Assembly (NCBI RefSeq): GCF_014145225.1
Contig: NZ_JABVCQ010000004.1
Location: 89,494 to 153,493 of the forward strand
From: Thiospirillum jenense
GTDB lineage: Bacteria; Pseudomonadota; Gammaproteobacteria; Chromatiales; Chromatiaceae
DNA length: 64,000 bases
Direction of reading: 5' to 3'
Below, one piece after another: positions 25,946 to 35,510 of this stretch; within the stretch, counting starts at the first letter, position 1, and each line of letters begins with the position of its first letter. The notes under the pieces are model-generated. The model was not told the origin of the DNA. It ran no database searches and saw nothing but the letters and a program-made list of their open reading frames with translations. A program made the translations under genes and the position numbers.

Positions 25946-28729
25946 TTATTCTTTTCGTCCGCGTTGTTTCAACGCCGCCTGCGCCGCCGCCAACCGAGCG
26001 ACTGGGACACGCGGGCCGGAGCAACTGACATAATCCAACCCCGCCTCGTCGCAGAACGCGATGGACGCCGGATGTCCGCCATGCTCGCCGCAAATGCCGA
26101 CGTGCAGATCGGGTTTCACGCTGCGCCCCCACTCGACCGCCAGTTTCATCAACTTGCCGACGCCCTTGACATCCAACACCTCGAACGGATTGTCCTGCAA
26201 AATGTTCGACTGGTTGTACAGCGGCAGGAACTTGTTTTCGGCATCTTCACGCGAGAACGAGAAGGTCGCCTGCGTTAAGTCGTTGGTACCAAAGGAGAAA
26301 AATTCCGCCTCTTCCGCCAGCGACTCGGCGCGCATACACGCCCGCACCACCTCGATCATGGTGCCGAACTTGAAGCTGACCGGCTGCCCGTACTGCGCGG
26401 CGACCTGCGTGTGAATCGTGTCCACAAACTCCTTGACCTTGCGCAATTCCTCGGCGGTACACACCTGCGGCACCTTGATTTGCGGCTTGATTTTGATGCC
26501 GGCTTTGGCGCAATCGGCCGCGGCTTCGAGAATCGCCCGAATCTGCATTTGGTAGATTTCGGGGAACGTGATGCCCAAACGCACGCCGCGATGCCCCAAC
26601 ATCGGATTGGTTTCGTACAGCGCCCGCACCTTCTTGAGCATCGTCTCTTTTTTGGTGATCGCCTCCTCAACCAACATCGGATCAATCGCTCGCCGCACCA
26701 CGTCAAAATCACGCCGCGCCTGCTCACCCACGTTGAGCAAATTCAACGTCCCCGCCAGCGCGGTCATGCCGTGCGCACTCTGCGCCAGCACCCGCAACTC
26801 GCCCAATTCTTTTTCCAACTGGTGCGCGTCGGGCAGGAACTCGTGAATCGGTGGATCGAGCAGGCGAATCGTCACCGGATGCGGCGCCATCACCTCGAAT
26901 AATTGACGGAAATCAGCGCGTTGCAGCGGTAACAATTTATCCAACGCCGCCTGCCGCGCTTCGGGCGTTTCGGCCAAAATCATCTCGATCACGATTGGCA
27001 ACCGCGCCGTGTCATTAAACATGCGCTCGGTACGCGCCAAGCCGATCCCGACTGCGCCGTACTTGAGTGACCGCCGCGCATCATCTGGCGTGTCCGCATT
27101 CGCCATCACTTTCAGCCGCGCCACCTCGTCCGCCCAGCCCAGCAACGTGGACAATTCAGGCGTGAAATCGGGTTCGACGGTCGGGATTTCGCCCAAATAC
27201 ACCGCGCCAGATGAGCCGTCAATCGTGATCATATCGCCTTCTTTGAAGCGATTTTCGCCGACGATGGCTTCACGACGGTTGACATCCACGCTAATCCCCT
27301 CGGCACCGGCGACGCACGGTTTGCCCATGCCACGCGCCACGACGGCTGCGTGGGAGGTTTTGCCGCCGCGTGAGGTCAAAATGCCCTGTGACGCAAAAAA
27401 GCCGTGAATATCTTCCGGCTTGGTTTCCTCGCGCACCAGAATCACTTTTTGCCCCATATCGCGGCCTAAATGCTCGGCACGATCCGCGTCAAATACGGCA
27501 ATACCGGCGGCGGCACCGGGTGAGGCCGGCAGCCCTTTCGCCACTGGTTTGACTTTGACGCTCGGATCCAGACGCGGGAATAACATTTGCTCCAAACTAA
27601 TTGGATCAATGCGCAGCAGCGCCTGTTCTTTGGTGATTAATTTTTCCTGCACCATTTCAACTGACGTGCGCACCATTGCCTGCGCATTCATTTTGCCATT
27701 GCGCGTTTGCAAGCAGAATAATTGCCCGCGCTCAATGGTGAATTCAAAATCCTGCACTTCGCAATAATGCGTTTCTAATTTGCTGCGCAATTCGGCCAAT
27801 TCTTTAGCCATTTGCGGCATTTCGGCGTCCATTTGATCGAGCGCCTTGGGTGTACGAATACCGGCGACCACGTCTTCACCCTGCGCATTGGTGAGATATT
27901 CGCCGTACAGTTTATTCTCACCGGTGCCGGGATTGCGGGTGAAACCAACGCCCGTCCCCGAATCATCACCGCGATTACCAAACACCATCGCCACCACGTT
28001 AACCGCAGTACCATTAGCCATGTCGGGCGTGATATTGAATTGACGGCGATAATCCACAGCGCGCTTGCCGCCCCACGAATTGAATACCGCTTTAATCGCA
28101 ATTTCTAATTGTTGATACGGGTCTTCGGGGAATGGACGGCCGGTGTGCTTTTCAACCACTTTCAAAAAGCGCTCACTAATGTCCTGCAAATCTTTCGCGG
28201 TCAAATCCACGTCTTGTTTAGCATGAGCGGCGTGCTTGACTTGCTCGAATTCACGGTCGAATAATTCATCGGGTACGCCGAGCGCCACTTTGCCAAATAA
28301 TTGAATAAACCGGCGGTAGGCGTCATAGCCAAAACGGGCATCATCACCGGTCGCTTTAATCACGCCCTGCAATGTCGTGCTATTCAAACCCAAATTAAGA
28401 ATGGTATCCATCATGCCCGGCATGGACATTGCCGAACCCGAGCGGACGGACACCAGCAGCGGCTCGCTGGCGCTACCAAAACCCTTGCCGCTCTTCTTTT
28501 CAACGGCCGCCATCGCCGCTTGCGTCTGCTCCCACACGCCCGGCGGCAGTGCGCGCTGCGGATCGTCGAGGTAAGCCAAGCAGGCTTCGGTGGAAATCAC
28601 GAACCCGGGCGGCACATTCAGCCCAATGCGCGTCATTTCGCACAGGTTAGCGCCCTTGCCACCCAGCAATTTTTTGTTCTTGCCGTCGCCTTCTTCAAAC
28701 CCGAAAACCCACTTTTTACTATCTGTCAT
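25946..28729 (-). CDS. ppdK: Pyruvate, phosphate dikinase
   Basis: PPDK interconverts pyruvate + ATP + Pi with PEP + AMP + PPi, feeding gluconeogenesis or pyrophosphate-linked glycolysis. The 927 residues match the family: KLLGGKGANLCEMTRIGLNV for the ATP-grasp start, SVRSGSAMSMPGMMDTILNL at 94-113, the phosphohistidine H460 in RGGKTSHAAVVARGMGKPC, and the PEP-binding barrel with FGTNDLTQATFSFSREDAEN and ICGEHGGHPASIAF near the end. The catalytic cysteine lies in YVSCSGPRVPVARLA. Monocistronic, with its own terminator. Codon use shifts abruptly near 27530 (AT-rich 5' middle, GC-rich 3' half). Confidence 0.96.
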   Translation of the reverse strand: MTDSKKWVFGFEEGDGKNKKLLGGKGANLCEMTRIGLNVPPGFVISTEACLAYLDDPQRALPPGVWEQTQAAMAAVEKKSGKGFGSASEPLLVSVRSGSAMSMPGMMDTILNLGLNSTTLQGVIKATGDDARFGYDAYRRFIQLFGKVALGVPDELFDREFEQVKHAAHAKQDVDLTAKDLQDISERFLKVVEKHTGRPFPEDPYQQLEIAIKAVFNSWGGKRAVDYRRQFNITPDMANGTAVNVVAMVFGNRGDDSGTGVGFTRNPGTGENKLYGEYLTNAQGEDVVAGIRTPKALDQMDAEMPQMAKELAELRSKLETHYCEVQDFEFTIERGQLFCLQTRNGKMNAQAMVRTSVEMVQEKLITKEQALLRIDPISLEQMLFPRLDPSVKVKPVAKGLPASPGAAAGIAVFDADRAEHLGRDMGQKVILVREETKPEDIHGFFASQGILTSRGGKTSHAAVVARGMGKPCVAGAEGISVDVNRREAIVGENRFKEGDMITIDGSSGAVYLGEIPTVEPDFTPELSTLLGWADEVARLKVMANADTPDDARRSLKYGAVGIGLARTERMFNDTARLPIVIEMILAETPEARQAALDKLLPLQRADFRQLFEVMAPHPVTIRLLDPPIHEFLPDAHQLEKELGELRVLAQSAHGMTALAGTLNLLNVGEQARRDFDVVRRAIDPMLVEEAITKKETMLKKVRALYETNPMLGHRGVRLGITFPEIYQMQIRAILEAAADCAKAGIKIKPQIKVPQVCTAEELRKVKEFVDTIHTQVAAQYGQPVSFKFGTMIEVVRACMRAESLAEEAEFFSFGTNDLTQATFSFSREDAENKFLPLYNQSNILQDNPFEVLDVKGVGKLMKLAVEWGRSVKPDLHVGICGEHGGHPASIAFCDEAGLDYVSCSGPRVPVARLAAAQAALKQRGRKE

Positions 28730-28891
28730 AACGACCTCTGGTTAATTGTTAAAGTCCGATCTTATATTGAACCGATTAACGGATAATTTCCAAGAATTTT
28801 TATCCCCAAACTATCCTGTGACTTGCCCGCGAAGTGGCCGGTTCAGACCACCTCCAGGCAGCAGCAGCGGCGCAGTCGCCCACCCCGTCTG

Positions 28892-29983
28892 CTAGTTATT
28901 TTGAATCACAATGCGCGGGAATTTCGCCGCATAATCTTTGGCTTGCAACGACAACTTAGCCGCCGTCCGCCGTGCAATGTCTCGATAAATCATAGCGATA
29001 CGCGAGTCGGGTGCGGCAACCACCGTCGGCTTGCCGTTATCAGTTTCCTCGCGGATGCGAATATCCAGCGGCAGCGAGCCGAGCAACTGTACGCCGTACT
29101 GCGCCGCCATCAACGCCCCGCCGCCAGCGCCAAAAATGTGTTCCTCATGCCCGCACTTGGAGCAGATGTGGGTACTCATATTTTCGACGATGCCCAACAC
29201 CGGCACCTCAACTTTTTGGAACATTTTCAAGCCCTTGCGCGCATCCAGCAGCGCGATGTCCTGCGGCGTGGTGACGATGATCGCACCCGACACCGGCACC
29301 TTCTGCGCCAGCGTCAATTGCGTATCACCAGTACCCGGCGGCAGGTCAATCACCAAATAATCCAGCGCCGACCAATTGGTGTCATTTAATAATTGCTCCA
29401 ACGCCTGCGTCACCATTGGCCCGCGCCAAATCATCGGCGTTTCTTCATCAATTAAAAACCCAATGGACATCGCTTGCAGGCCATAACTGCGCATTGGTTC
29501 CAAACTATTACCATCTTTTGATTCCGGCTTACCGCTGATGCCCAACATGCGTGGCTGACTGGGACCGTAAATATCGGCATCGAGCAGCCCGACTTGCGCG
29601 CCTTCGGCTGACAACGCCAGTGCCAAATTGACCGCTGTGGTGGATTTACCCACGCCACCCTTGCCCGAGGCGATGGCGATAATATTCTTAACCTGGTCAA
29701 TGGGTTTGAGCGACTTCTGCACCGAGTGCGCCTTGATGTCCCAATTGATCTCGACCTGCACAGCATTGACATTGCCAAGCATCAGCACCTGTCTGCGCAC
29801 CGCCTCGGCCAACGAGGTTCGGATGCCCGCCGCGGGAAAGCCGAGCATGATTTCAACGCTCACCTGATCGCCACGAATGGTGATGTCTTTAATCGCATGG
29901 GCGGTAATCAAATCACGCCCCAAATGCGGTTCTTGATAGCATTTAATCGCAGTTTCAATCGCTTCTTTGGTTAATTCAGACAT
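28892..29983 (-). CDS. apbC: Mrp/ApbC-type Fe-S cluster carrier ATPase
   Basis: This P-loop ATPase carries and inserts Fe-S clusters. An N-terminal MIP18-like (DUF59) domain spans about 1-85 (LGRDLITAHAIKDITIRGDQ, VEIMLGFPAAGIR). The deviant Walker A IASGKGGVGKSTTAVNLALA at about 105-124 and LLDADIYGPSQPRMLG follow, with LVIDLPPGTGDTQLTLAQ, and the cluster-binding CSKCGHEEHIFG late in the protein. The start at MSELTKE has AAGGA upstream at about 11 bases; a GTG three codons earlier sits too close to it. The length is 363 residues. It lies alone between ppdK and a flavoprotein gene. Confidence 0.94.
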   Translation of the reverse strand: MSELTKEAIETAIKCYQEPHLGRDLITAHAIKDITIRGDQVSVEIMLGFPAAGIRTSLAEAVRRQVLMLGNVNAVQVEINWDIKAHSVQKSLKPIDQVKNIIAIASGKGGVGKSTTAVNLALALSAEGAQVGLLDADIYGPSQPRMLGISGKPESKDGNSLEPMRSYGLQAMSIGFLIDEETPMIWRGPMVTQALEQLLNDTNWSALDYLVIDLPPGTGDTQLTLAQKVPVSGAIIVTTPQDIALLDARKGLKMFQKVEVPVLGIVENMSTHICSKCGHEEHIFGAGGGALMAAQYGVQLLGSLPLDIRIREETDNGKPTVVAAPDSRIAMIYRDIARRTAAKLSLQAKDYAAKFPRIVIQNN

Positions 29984-29992
29984 GTGAATCAC

Positions 29993-30304
29993 AATCCTTT
30001 CGGCAAATCGTGGTGAACGGCGCCGCGCACCACAAGTGAGTTAAACAGGGAAAAAATCATTTAGTTTCACCGCGTTGGGTGAGACAGTTGAACGTTGAGC
30101 GGTCACTTGGCGTTGTCAACGACACCAGTGTCGGGTGATTAAATGGGGACTGCCACGATAATTGCCATTGTCAAAGCGGGTGATGCGGCGCCATCGGTGC
30201 GTAAGTCATTGTTTGATCGTCCCCACACGGCGGCGCGGAAACGATCAACGCGGGTGACAACACCGCAATTGCCGACGGCGGCGGGTCTCGTGAGCAGATG
30301 CACT
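29993..30304. other. Gene-free gap with a palindrome
   Basis: No convincing gene is present between apbC and the flavoprotein. A plus-strand frame starting at 30143 runs into the flavoprotein antisense and has no ribosome site. The sequence CGACACCAGTGTCG at 30120-30133 is a perfect 6-base stem around CA, and GTGGTG/CACCAC face each other near 30010-30035. The region must hold the apbC promoter and the end of the flavoprotein transcript, but no promoter could be assigned. Confidence 0.4.
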
Positions 30305-31504
30305 TTAACTGGTCAACAGCCGCTGCATTTCGCTGGCGCTACGCAGCAGGCAATCTTCAATCGCCACGCCCGCGAACCAGTTGCCGGTGATGGCCAGCGG
30401 TTGCCCGGCCAACAACTGGTTAAGTTCCGCCACCAGCAGATGATGCCCCTGTCGCAGCGCGGGGAGGCGATTGCGCACCTGCATCTGCGCCAGCACCTGC
30501 GGCGGCTGGGTGCCAAGTGCCGCGCAGGCCGCCGCCACTTGGTCAGTTTCGCTGTACTCGCCGCCGGGAAAATGGAACGAAAATCCCCGATAGCGCGGAT
30601 CACTGCGGAAATCGCGTGACACGGCGGATAAAAACTGCCCGTCCACGCTGATTAAACCGGCCAACTCGGGCAATTTGAGCGTGGCTTTGGCGAATATCAG
30701 CACCAGCGTATCAATTTCTGCCATGCCGATCTGCCCAACCAGCGCGGCAATTTGCGGGTGACTCGTGGTCAGCAACTGCGCCGTGACATCCGGCGGCACG
30801 GCGAGCGTTAAACGCGGCGTGGTCAACTGGCTGCCGTCAGCTAATGTCAGTTGCCAATCGCCCGCGTCACGAGTCAACGCGGTGATCGTTTGATCGGTGC
30901 GCACTTCGAGTCCGTCGCTGCCGGCGATCAGCGCCGCGATGTCAGACAACCCGCCGGGCATGGTGAAGCTGCGCAAAATGCGTTTGCGGCGCGGTTTTTT
31001 GCGGAACAGCGCGGCGGCGGGGAAATCGTCCGGCGGTTGGCAAATCACCGAGCGAAACGCCGGACCGAACAGGTCACGGTAGTTGCGCATTCCCAAGCCG
31101 CGCCCGTAGTACTCCTTGACGCTGCATTCAGCTTTATTTAACCGCTGCAAGGTCGGCAACGAGGTCAGCAATTCCACCGGGTGCAATGCCGATAAAATCG
31201 TCCGCCGCTTGCCCTGCCGCCACAGCCGGTAACTGACTTTGGTTTTCGCCACGATGCGCGACAGGTGATGGCGCTGTTCTAACATATCCAGTAGCGTACC
31301 GTAGCTGTTAAAGCAACTGTGGCTGCCGGCTTCAATCCAAAAATTGTGCAAGTTATCAAAGCGATGCGTGTGAATGCAGCCACCGATGCGGGCGCTGCGT
31401 TCCAGCACCAGCGTTGGGGTACCAGCACGCGCTGCCAAGTACGCAGCACCTAAACCGCTAATGCCGCCGCCTATGACGATGTGAGGGTGGGATGTGTGGC
31501 TCAT
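30305..31504 (-). CDS. FAD-dependent oxidoreductase, protoporphyrinogen-oxidase-like
   Basis: The 399 residues begin with a dinucleotide fold, HIVIGGGISGLGAAYLAARA, with the acidic ribose ligand in VLERSARIGGCIHTHR. The layout is that of amine-oxidase/protoporphyrinogen-oxidase (HemY-like) flavoproteins: FNSYGTLLDMLEQ, FTMPGGLSDIAALIAGSDGL, and the C-terminal AITGNWFAGVAIEDCLL that normally contacts FAD. It is shorter than typical HemY (about 450-470). The family also includes phytoene desaturase-like and uncharacterised members, so a role in haem synthesis is only a possibility. hemN lies 5 kb away on the other strand. Confidence 0.75.
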   Translation of the reverse strand: MSHTSHPHIVIGGGISGLGAAYLAARAGTPTLVLERSARIGGCIHTHRFDNLHNFWIEAGSHSCFNSYGTLLDMLEQRHHLSRIVAKTKVSYRLWRQGKRRTILSALHPVELLTSLPTLQRLNKAECSVKEYYGRGLGMRNYRDLFGPAFRSVICQPPDDFPAAALFRKKPRRKRILRSFTMPGGLSDIAALIAGSDGLEVRTDQTITALTRDAGDWQLTLADGSQLTTPRLTLAVPPDVTAQLLTTSHPQIAALVGQIGMAEIDTLVLIFAKATLKLPELAGLISVDGQFLSAVSRDFRSDPRYRGFSFHFPGGEYSETDQVAAACAALGTQPPQVLAQMQVRNRLPALRQGHHLLVAELNQLLAGQPLAITGNWFAGVAIEDCLLRSASEMQRLLTS

Positions 31505-31721
31505 TTACGACAAGTACCGAATAAATGCTGCGGCGCAGCAGGGTGCTGGTGGTGAAAGGCGATTAGATTAGGCGGGGCAGGCACAACTGGCAAGCGGTGA
31601 TGCGTTTGGGTTGTCGTGGCCGCCCAGCAGGTGACGTGCGCTAAGTCGCCAAGCAGCAAGCCATTTGGCCAGCCTCAACCGCGCCATTATTATAACGATT
31701 ATGTAAAACACCGAAGTCATT

Positions 31722-34700
31722 GTGATGTCCGTCATTATTAAAAACCCGATTATCAATTCCCCCTTTTCAATTCCCCAACGCCATTTTTCGTTGATTCACA
31801 CCGGAATCACCGATCAAATCATCACTGGGCGGCGTCAGAGCGTTTATATTAGCCCAATCCCGCCGCCAAAGGTTAAAAACAAATTGCTGGCATTAGAACT
31901 GCCCAATGACTACCGCTGTGATGACAACCCGCTGATTAATGGTTTACGCGAACGGGTGGGTGTTTGGCGGCAGTTGGGCTACCCATCTGTCACCGCGACT
32001 ACGAGGCGCTTATTGAATGATTGGCAACGTGACGGACGCAATAAACGCCTTTTCTTTTGTCAGCTTGAAGCAGTGGAAACAATTATCTATTTGACTGAGA
32101 TCGCGCCGAATAAAGATGGCAATCAAGGCAGTTATTGGTTACATCAATTACGCGAACGCAATGCCGCGGCCACGCCAGATGACCAGCCGCTACTCAATCG
32201 AATGGCGTGCAAAATGGCGACGGGGTCGGGTAAAACGGTGGTAATGGCGATGTTAATTGCGTGGCAGGCATTAAATAAACACGCGGTGCGAACGGATAAA
32301 CGGTTTACTGATGCGTTTCTCATTGTCTGTCCGGGCATTACTATTCGAGATCGGTTGCGGGTGTTATTACCAAGTGATCCCGAGAATTATTACCGCCACC
32401 TTGATCTCATTTCCCTAGCCGATCTGGATATTCTCGGCAGTGCCAAGATTGTTATTACCAATTACCACGCTTTTATGTTGCGCGAATCCAATGAAGCGGC
32501 GGGCTTAACCAAGCGGGTATTAACTGGTAAACGGCCGCAGAGTGCATTTGAAGAAACCCCGGGGCAAATGGTCAAGCGGGTGTGTAGTGAATTTGGTAAT
32601 AAGCGGCACATCATTGTCATTAATGATGAAGCACATCATTGTTATCAAAGTAAGCCAAATACTGAGAATGAAAAATTAACGGGTGAAATAAAACGTGAGG
32701 CGGCAGTACGCGCCGCTGAAGCGCGGGTGTGGATGAATGGATTAAAGGCGGTGCAGCATAAACTCGGTATTAAAGCGGTATATGATTTATCAGCGACGCC
32801 TTATTTTTTAGCGGGTTCTGGCTATAAAGAAGGTGAATTATTTCAATGGGTAGTGTCGGATTTTGGGTTAATTGATGCAATTGAATCGGGCATTGTTAAG
32901 GTGCCGCGTTTTCCAGTAGATGATAATACAGATGATTTGGGTAATCCACTTTGCCGCAATTTATGGCAAGTTGTGGGCAAACAATTACCGAGCGGTAAAA
33001 AATCAGATTACACCACTGGTCAATTGCCCGATACATTACATAGCGCGTTGCGTCTGCTGTATGGTGATTATGAACGAGAGTATTGCGCTTATCAAAAACA
33101 CCTCGCGGCCGGTCATTCAGTGATGCCGCCGATATTTATTGTGGTGTGTAGTAATACTACCGTCTCCAAATTGGTGTTTGATTGGATTGCCGGCTATGAA
33201 AAAACGGTTGCTGGTCAAACGGTATTGGTGCCGGGTCATTTGCCGATTTTTAGTAATGTAAAAGCAGATGGTCAGGATGTGGGCTGGGCGGCGCATCCCA
33301 ATAGTTTGTTAATAGACAGTGTGCGCTTAGAATCCGGCGAGGCATTGACGGATGAATTTCGTCAGGCGGCCGCGAATGAAATTGCCGAATTCAAATTGGA
33401 ATTACGGCAGCGCCCGGGACGCACTACCGATCAATTGACAGACGAGGACATCTTGCGCGAGGTAATGAATACCGTTGGCAAGCGCAATAAATTGGGCGAA
33501 AACATTAAATGCGTGGTGTCAGTGTCAATGCTCACCGAGGGCTGGGATACTAATACCGTGACGCACATTATGGGTATTCGCGCATTCAGTACCCAATTAT
33601 TATGTGAGCAGGTGATTGGGCGTGGATTGCGGCGCATGAGTTATGACTTGATTCCCTACCGCATGACTTTGGCGGACGGTTCAATTGCCGAGTTTGACGC
33701 CTTTCCCGCTGAATACGCCGAAATCTACGGGGTGCCATTTCAATTCATTCCAATGGCGGGCGGCAATGGCGAGCTAGTAAAACACGCCCCCACGCATGTT
33801 ATCAGTGTGAATGAACGTCAAACCAGTTGTGGTATTATTTTTCCACGATTAGCGGGTTATCGCTATCATTTGCCGGCGGAGCGGGTGACGGCGCAGTTCA
33901 CCGCCAGCAGTCAATTGATTCTCAATACTCAACACATTCCCACGCAGGTAGAAATGGCGCCGGTGATTGGCGCGTCTCATATTCACACCATGCGGGATTT
34001 GGAAATGCGGCGGGAGAATGAAGTTGCTTTTTTATTGGCTAAATTGGTATTGGAAACGTATTTTCCGCAAGCGCCGACTGAGTATGCTATTGGTGGCAAA
34101 GTAGCGAATGAATTCAAGCATTGGTTATATCCGCAATTGCTGACGATTACACGGCGGTGGTTACAGCACTGCGTGACCTATCAAGACCAGACCGGTCCGC
34201 AATTATTGCTATTGCTTGATCTTGCCCATACCGCCGCCGAGCGTATTTATCAAGCAATTATAAATGGCAACCAACAACAAGCGGATGACGCACCTATTTT
34301 ATTGCCTATTTTCCAGCCGCACAATGCAATTGGTGATACCAATGGTGTGAATTACTTCACCGTGCGCACCACCTATTCGACCAGTGAAAAATGTCCGCTA
34401 TCGCATGTGGTTGGTGATAGTCATTGGGAAATCATTGTTGCCAAAACTTTAGAACAAATGCCGGAAGTGAACGCCTATGTGAAGGCGATTAACCAATTAG
34501 ATTTTTCTATTCCCTACACCTATGCCGGACGGGCGCGGCAGTATTTCCCAGATTTTATTGTGCGTATTGATGACGGATATGGTGACGCCGATTTACTCAA
34601 TGTCGTGTTAGAAGTATCGGGGGATCAACGCGATGATAAAGATGCTAAAACCGCGACAATGCAGACGCTATGGATTCCGGCGGTGAATAATGCCAAGCGG

Positions 34701-34781
34701 TTTGGGCGCTGGGCTTTTGTGGAAGTAGATGAGCGGCATGATGTAATGAAAACAGTGCGGGAGGAGTTGCGATATGAATGA
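31722..34781 (+). CDS. Helicase-nuclease restriction protein (type III Res-like, BPTD_3080 type)
   Basis: The 1019-residue protein has the superfamily 2 helicase core of type III restriction subunits: FFCQLEAVETIIYL at 111, Walker A MATGSGKTVVMAM at 165-177, DEAH in VINDEAHHCY near 302, LSATPYF, and motif VI EQVIGRGLRRM. C-terminally, YFPDFIVRI and VVLEVSG near 944-965 give a PD-(D/E)xK-like pattern (D..ExS) expected of the nuclease. The overall pattern fits the BPTD_3080-type restriction endonucleases, which usually need a partner methylase. No methylase gene adjoins it: upstream is the flavoprotein, downstream two tiny ORFs. It may be an orphan, or may be served by another locus. Antiphage activity is inferred. 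Confidence 0.88.
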   Translation: MMSVIIKNPIINSPFSIPQRHFSLIHTGITDQIITGRRQSVYISPIPPPKVKNKLLALELPNDYRCDDNPLINGLRERVGVWRQLGYPSVTATTRRLLNDWQRDGRNKRLFFCQLEAVETIIYLTEIAPNKDGNQGSYWLHQLRERNAAATPDDQPLLNRMACKMATGSGKTVVMAMLIAWQALNKHAVRTDKRFTDAFLIVCPGITIRDRLRVLLPSDPENYYRHLDLISLADLDILGSAKIVITNYHAFMLRESNEAAGLTKRVLTGKRPQSAFEETPGQMVKRVCSEFGNKRHIIVINDEAHHCYQSKPNTENEKLTGEIKREAAVRAAEARVWMNGLKAVQHKLGIKAVYDLSATPYFLAGSGYKEGELFQWVVSDFGLIDAIESGIVKVPRFPVDDNTDDLGNPLCRNLWQVVGKQLPSGKKSDYTTGQLPDTLHSALRLLYGDYEREYCAYQKHLAAGHSVMPPIFIVVCSNTTVSKLVFDWIAGYEKTVAGQTVLVPGHLPIFSNVKADGQDVGWAAHPNSLLIDSVRLESGEALTDEFRQAAANEIAEFKLELRQRPGRTTDQLTDEDILREVMNTVGKRNKLGENIKCVVSVSMLTEGWDTNTVTHIMGIRAFSTQLLCEQVIGRGLRRMSYDLIPYRMTLADGSIAEFDAFPAEYAEIYGVPFQFIPMAGGNGELVKHAPTHVISVNERQTSCGIIFPRLAGYRYHLPAERVTAQFTASSQLILNTQHIPTQVEMAPVIGASHIHTMRDLEMRRENEVAFLLAKLVLETYFPQAPTEYAIGGKVANEFKHWLYPQLLTITRRWLQHCVTYQDQTGPQLLLLLDLAHTAAERIYQAIINGNQQQADDAPILLPIFQPHNAIGDTNGVNYFTVRTTYSTSEKCPLSHVVGDSHWEIIVAKTLEQMPEVNAYVKAINQLDFSIPYTYAGRARQYFPDFIVRIDDGYGDADLLNVVLEVSGDQRDDKDAKTATMQTLWIPAVNNAKRFGRWAFVEVDERHDVMKTVREELRYE

Positions 34782-34923
34782 TGATTTATTAACCAAAACC
34801 TTTTTATTGTTCAGTGGCATCTGCTGGATGATTGTCTATATTGAAGGTTTGCGCATTGGTTTGCGTGATCGCTCTTATGCCATTATCCATGCAACGCTGC
34901 ACCGCCGGATTGAACTAATATGA
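34774..34923 (+). CDS. Tiny membrane-like ORF coupled to the helicase-nuclease, 49 residues
   Basis: The ATG overlaps the last 8 bases of the helicase-nuclease gene, with GGAGG nine bases before it. The product begins MNDDLLTKTFLLFSGICWMI and contains one hydrophobic stretch (FLLFSGICWMIVYIEGL), then a basic tail with several Arg and His. Its TGA overlaps the next ATG (ATGA). The tight spacing suggests translation, and it may be a real small membrane protein, or the remnant of a longer gene. No family recognised. Confidence 0.5.
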   Translation: MNDDLLTKTFLLFSGICWMIVYIEGLRIGLRDRSYAIIHATLHRRIELI

Positions 34924-35012
34924 CTATTACTGACGCGATTTATGAACAGCGCCGTCGATTACCAGAAGCGGCCGCTTATGCGGTGTTGACATTTATTCAG
35001 ACATTAGGATAA
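34920..35012 (+). CDS. Tiny ORF, 30 residues, possible DUF2281-like fragment
   Basis: The frame starts in an ATGA overlap with the previous small ORF and reads MTITDAIYEQRRRLPEAAAY followed by AVLTFIQTLG. This resembles the first 30 residues of short antitoxin-like proteins of the DUF2281 type (a helix ending in L-P-E-..-V-x-x-F-I/V). The frame ends at TAA without the rest of such a protein, so it is either a truncated remnant or a very short peptide. Confidence 0.35.
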   Translation: MTITDAIYEQRRRLPEAAAYAVLTFIQTLG

Positions 35013-35103
35013 CACTACCACCGCATTCACTTGGCTTAACGCGCATTTCAAGCGATAATAACCCGCCCATCAATTCACAATTGCAACCAAACAAATACCA
35101 GTC

Positions 35104-35427
35104 ATGTCCTATTACCGCCATCACATTTTTTGTTGTATTAACCAGCGCCCCGACGGCCGTTCATGCTGTGCGCAAAGCAACGCCCACGCCGCCCATGCCT
35201 ATCTCAAGCGCCGCAGCAAAGAACTCAAACTCGACGGCGCGGGTGGAATGCGCATCAACAGCGCCGGCTGCCTCAACCGCTGCGCCGAAGGGCCAGTTTT
35301 AGTCGTGTACCCCGAGGCAATTTGGTACAGCTACCGCGACGACAGCGATCTGGAAGAGATTTTGCAACACCATCTGCTGGGTGGTCAGCCCGTCACCCGC
35401 CTGCGCCTCCCCGATCACGGCGAATAA
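35104..35427 (+). CDS. (2Fe-2S) ferredoxin, thioredoxin-like fold
   Basis: The 107 residues match the small thioredoxin-fold 2Fe-2S ferredoxin domain. HHIFCCINQRPDGRSCC places Cys near 10 and 22, and NSAGCLNRCAEGPVLVVYPE places Cys56 and Cys60, the four usual cluster ligands; Cys11 and Cys21 are extra neighbours. The tail YSYRDDSDLEEILQHHLLGG is standard. These proteins are soluble electron carriers of uncertain partner. Its TAA overlaps an ATG in the prmB frame, but prmB most likely starts further on. Confidence 0.88.
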   Translation: MSYYRHHIFCCINQRPDGRSCCAQSNAHAAHAYLKRRSKELKLDGAGGMRINSAGCLNRCAEGPVLVVYPEAIWYSYRDDSDLEEILQHHLLGGQPVTRLRLPDHGE

Positions 35428-35510
35428 TGCGAGCGGCGGGGCTATCGCACGGCGCTAACAATGCTATGCTTACCAATCGCCAACTCGTGCCGGCCAACCG
35501 CCCCACCCTC

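Noticed and set aside
30143..30619. 158-residue plus-strand frame before and over the flavoprotein
   Set aside because: No ribosome site, and most of it is antisense to the conserved C-terminus of the flavoprotein.
31568..31756. 62-residue minus-strand frame upstream of the helicase-nuclease
   Set aside because: Overlaps the start of a clear gene, has no recognisable family, and its composition looks random.
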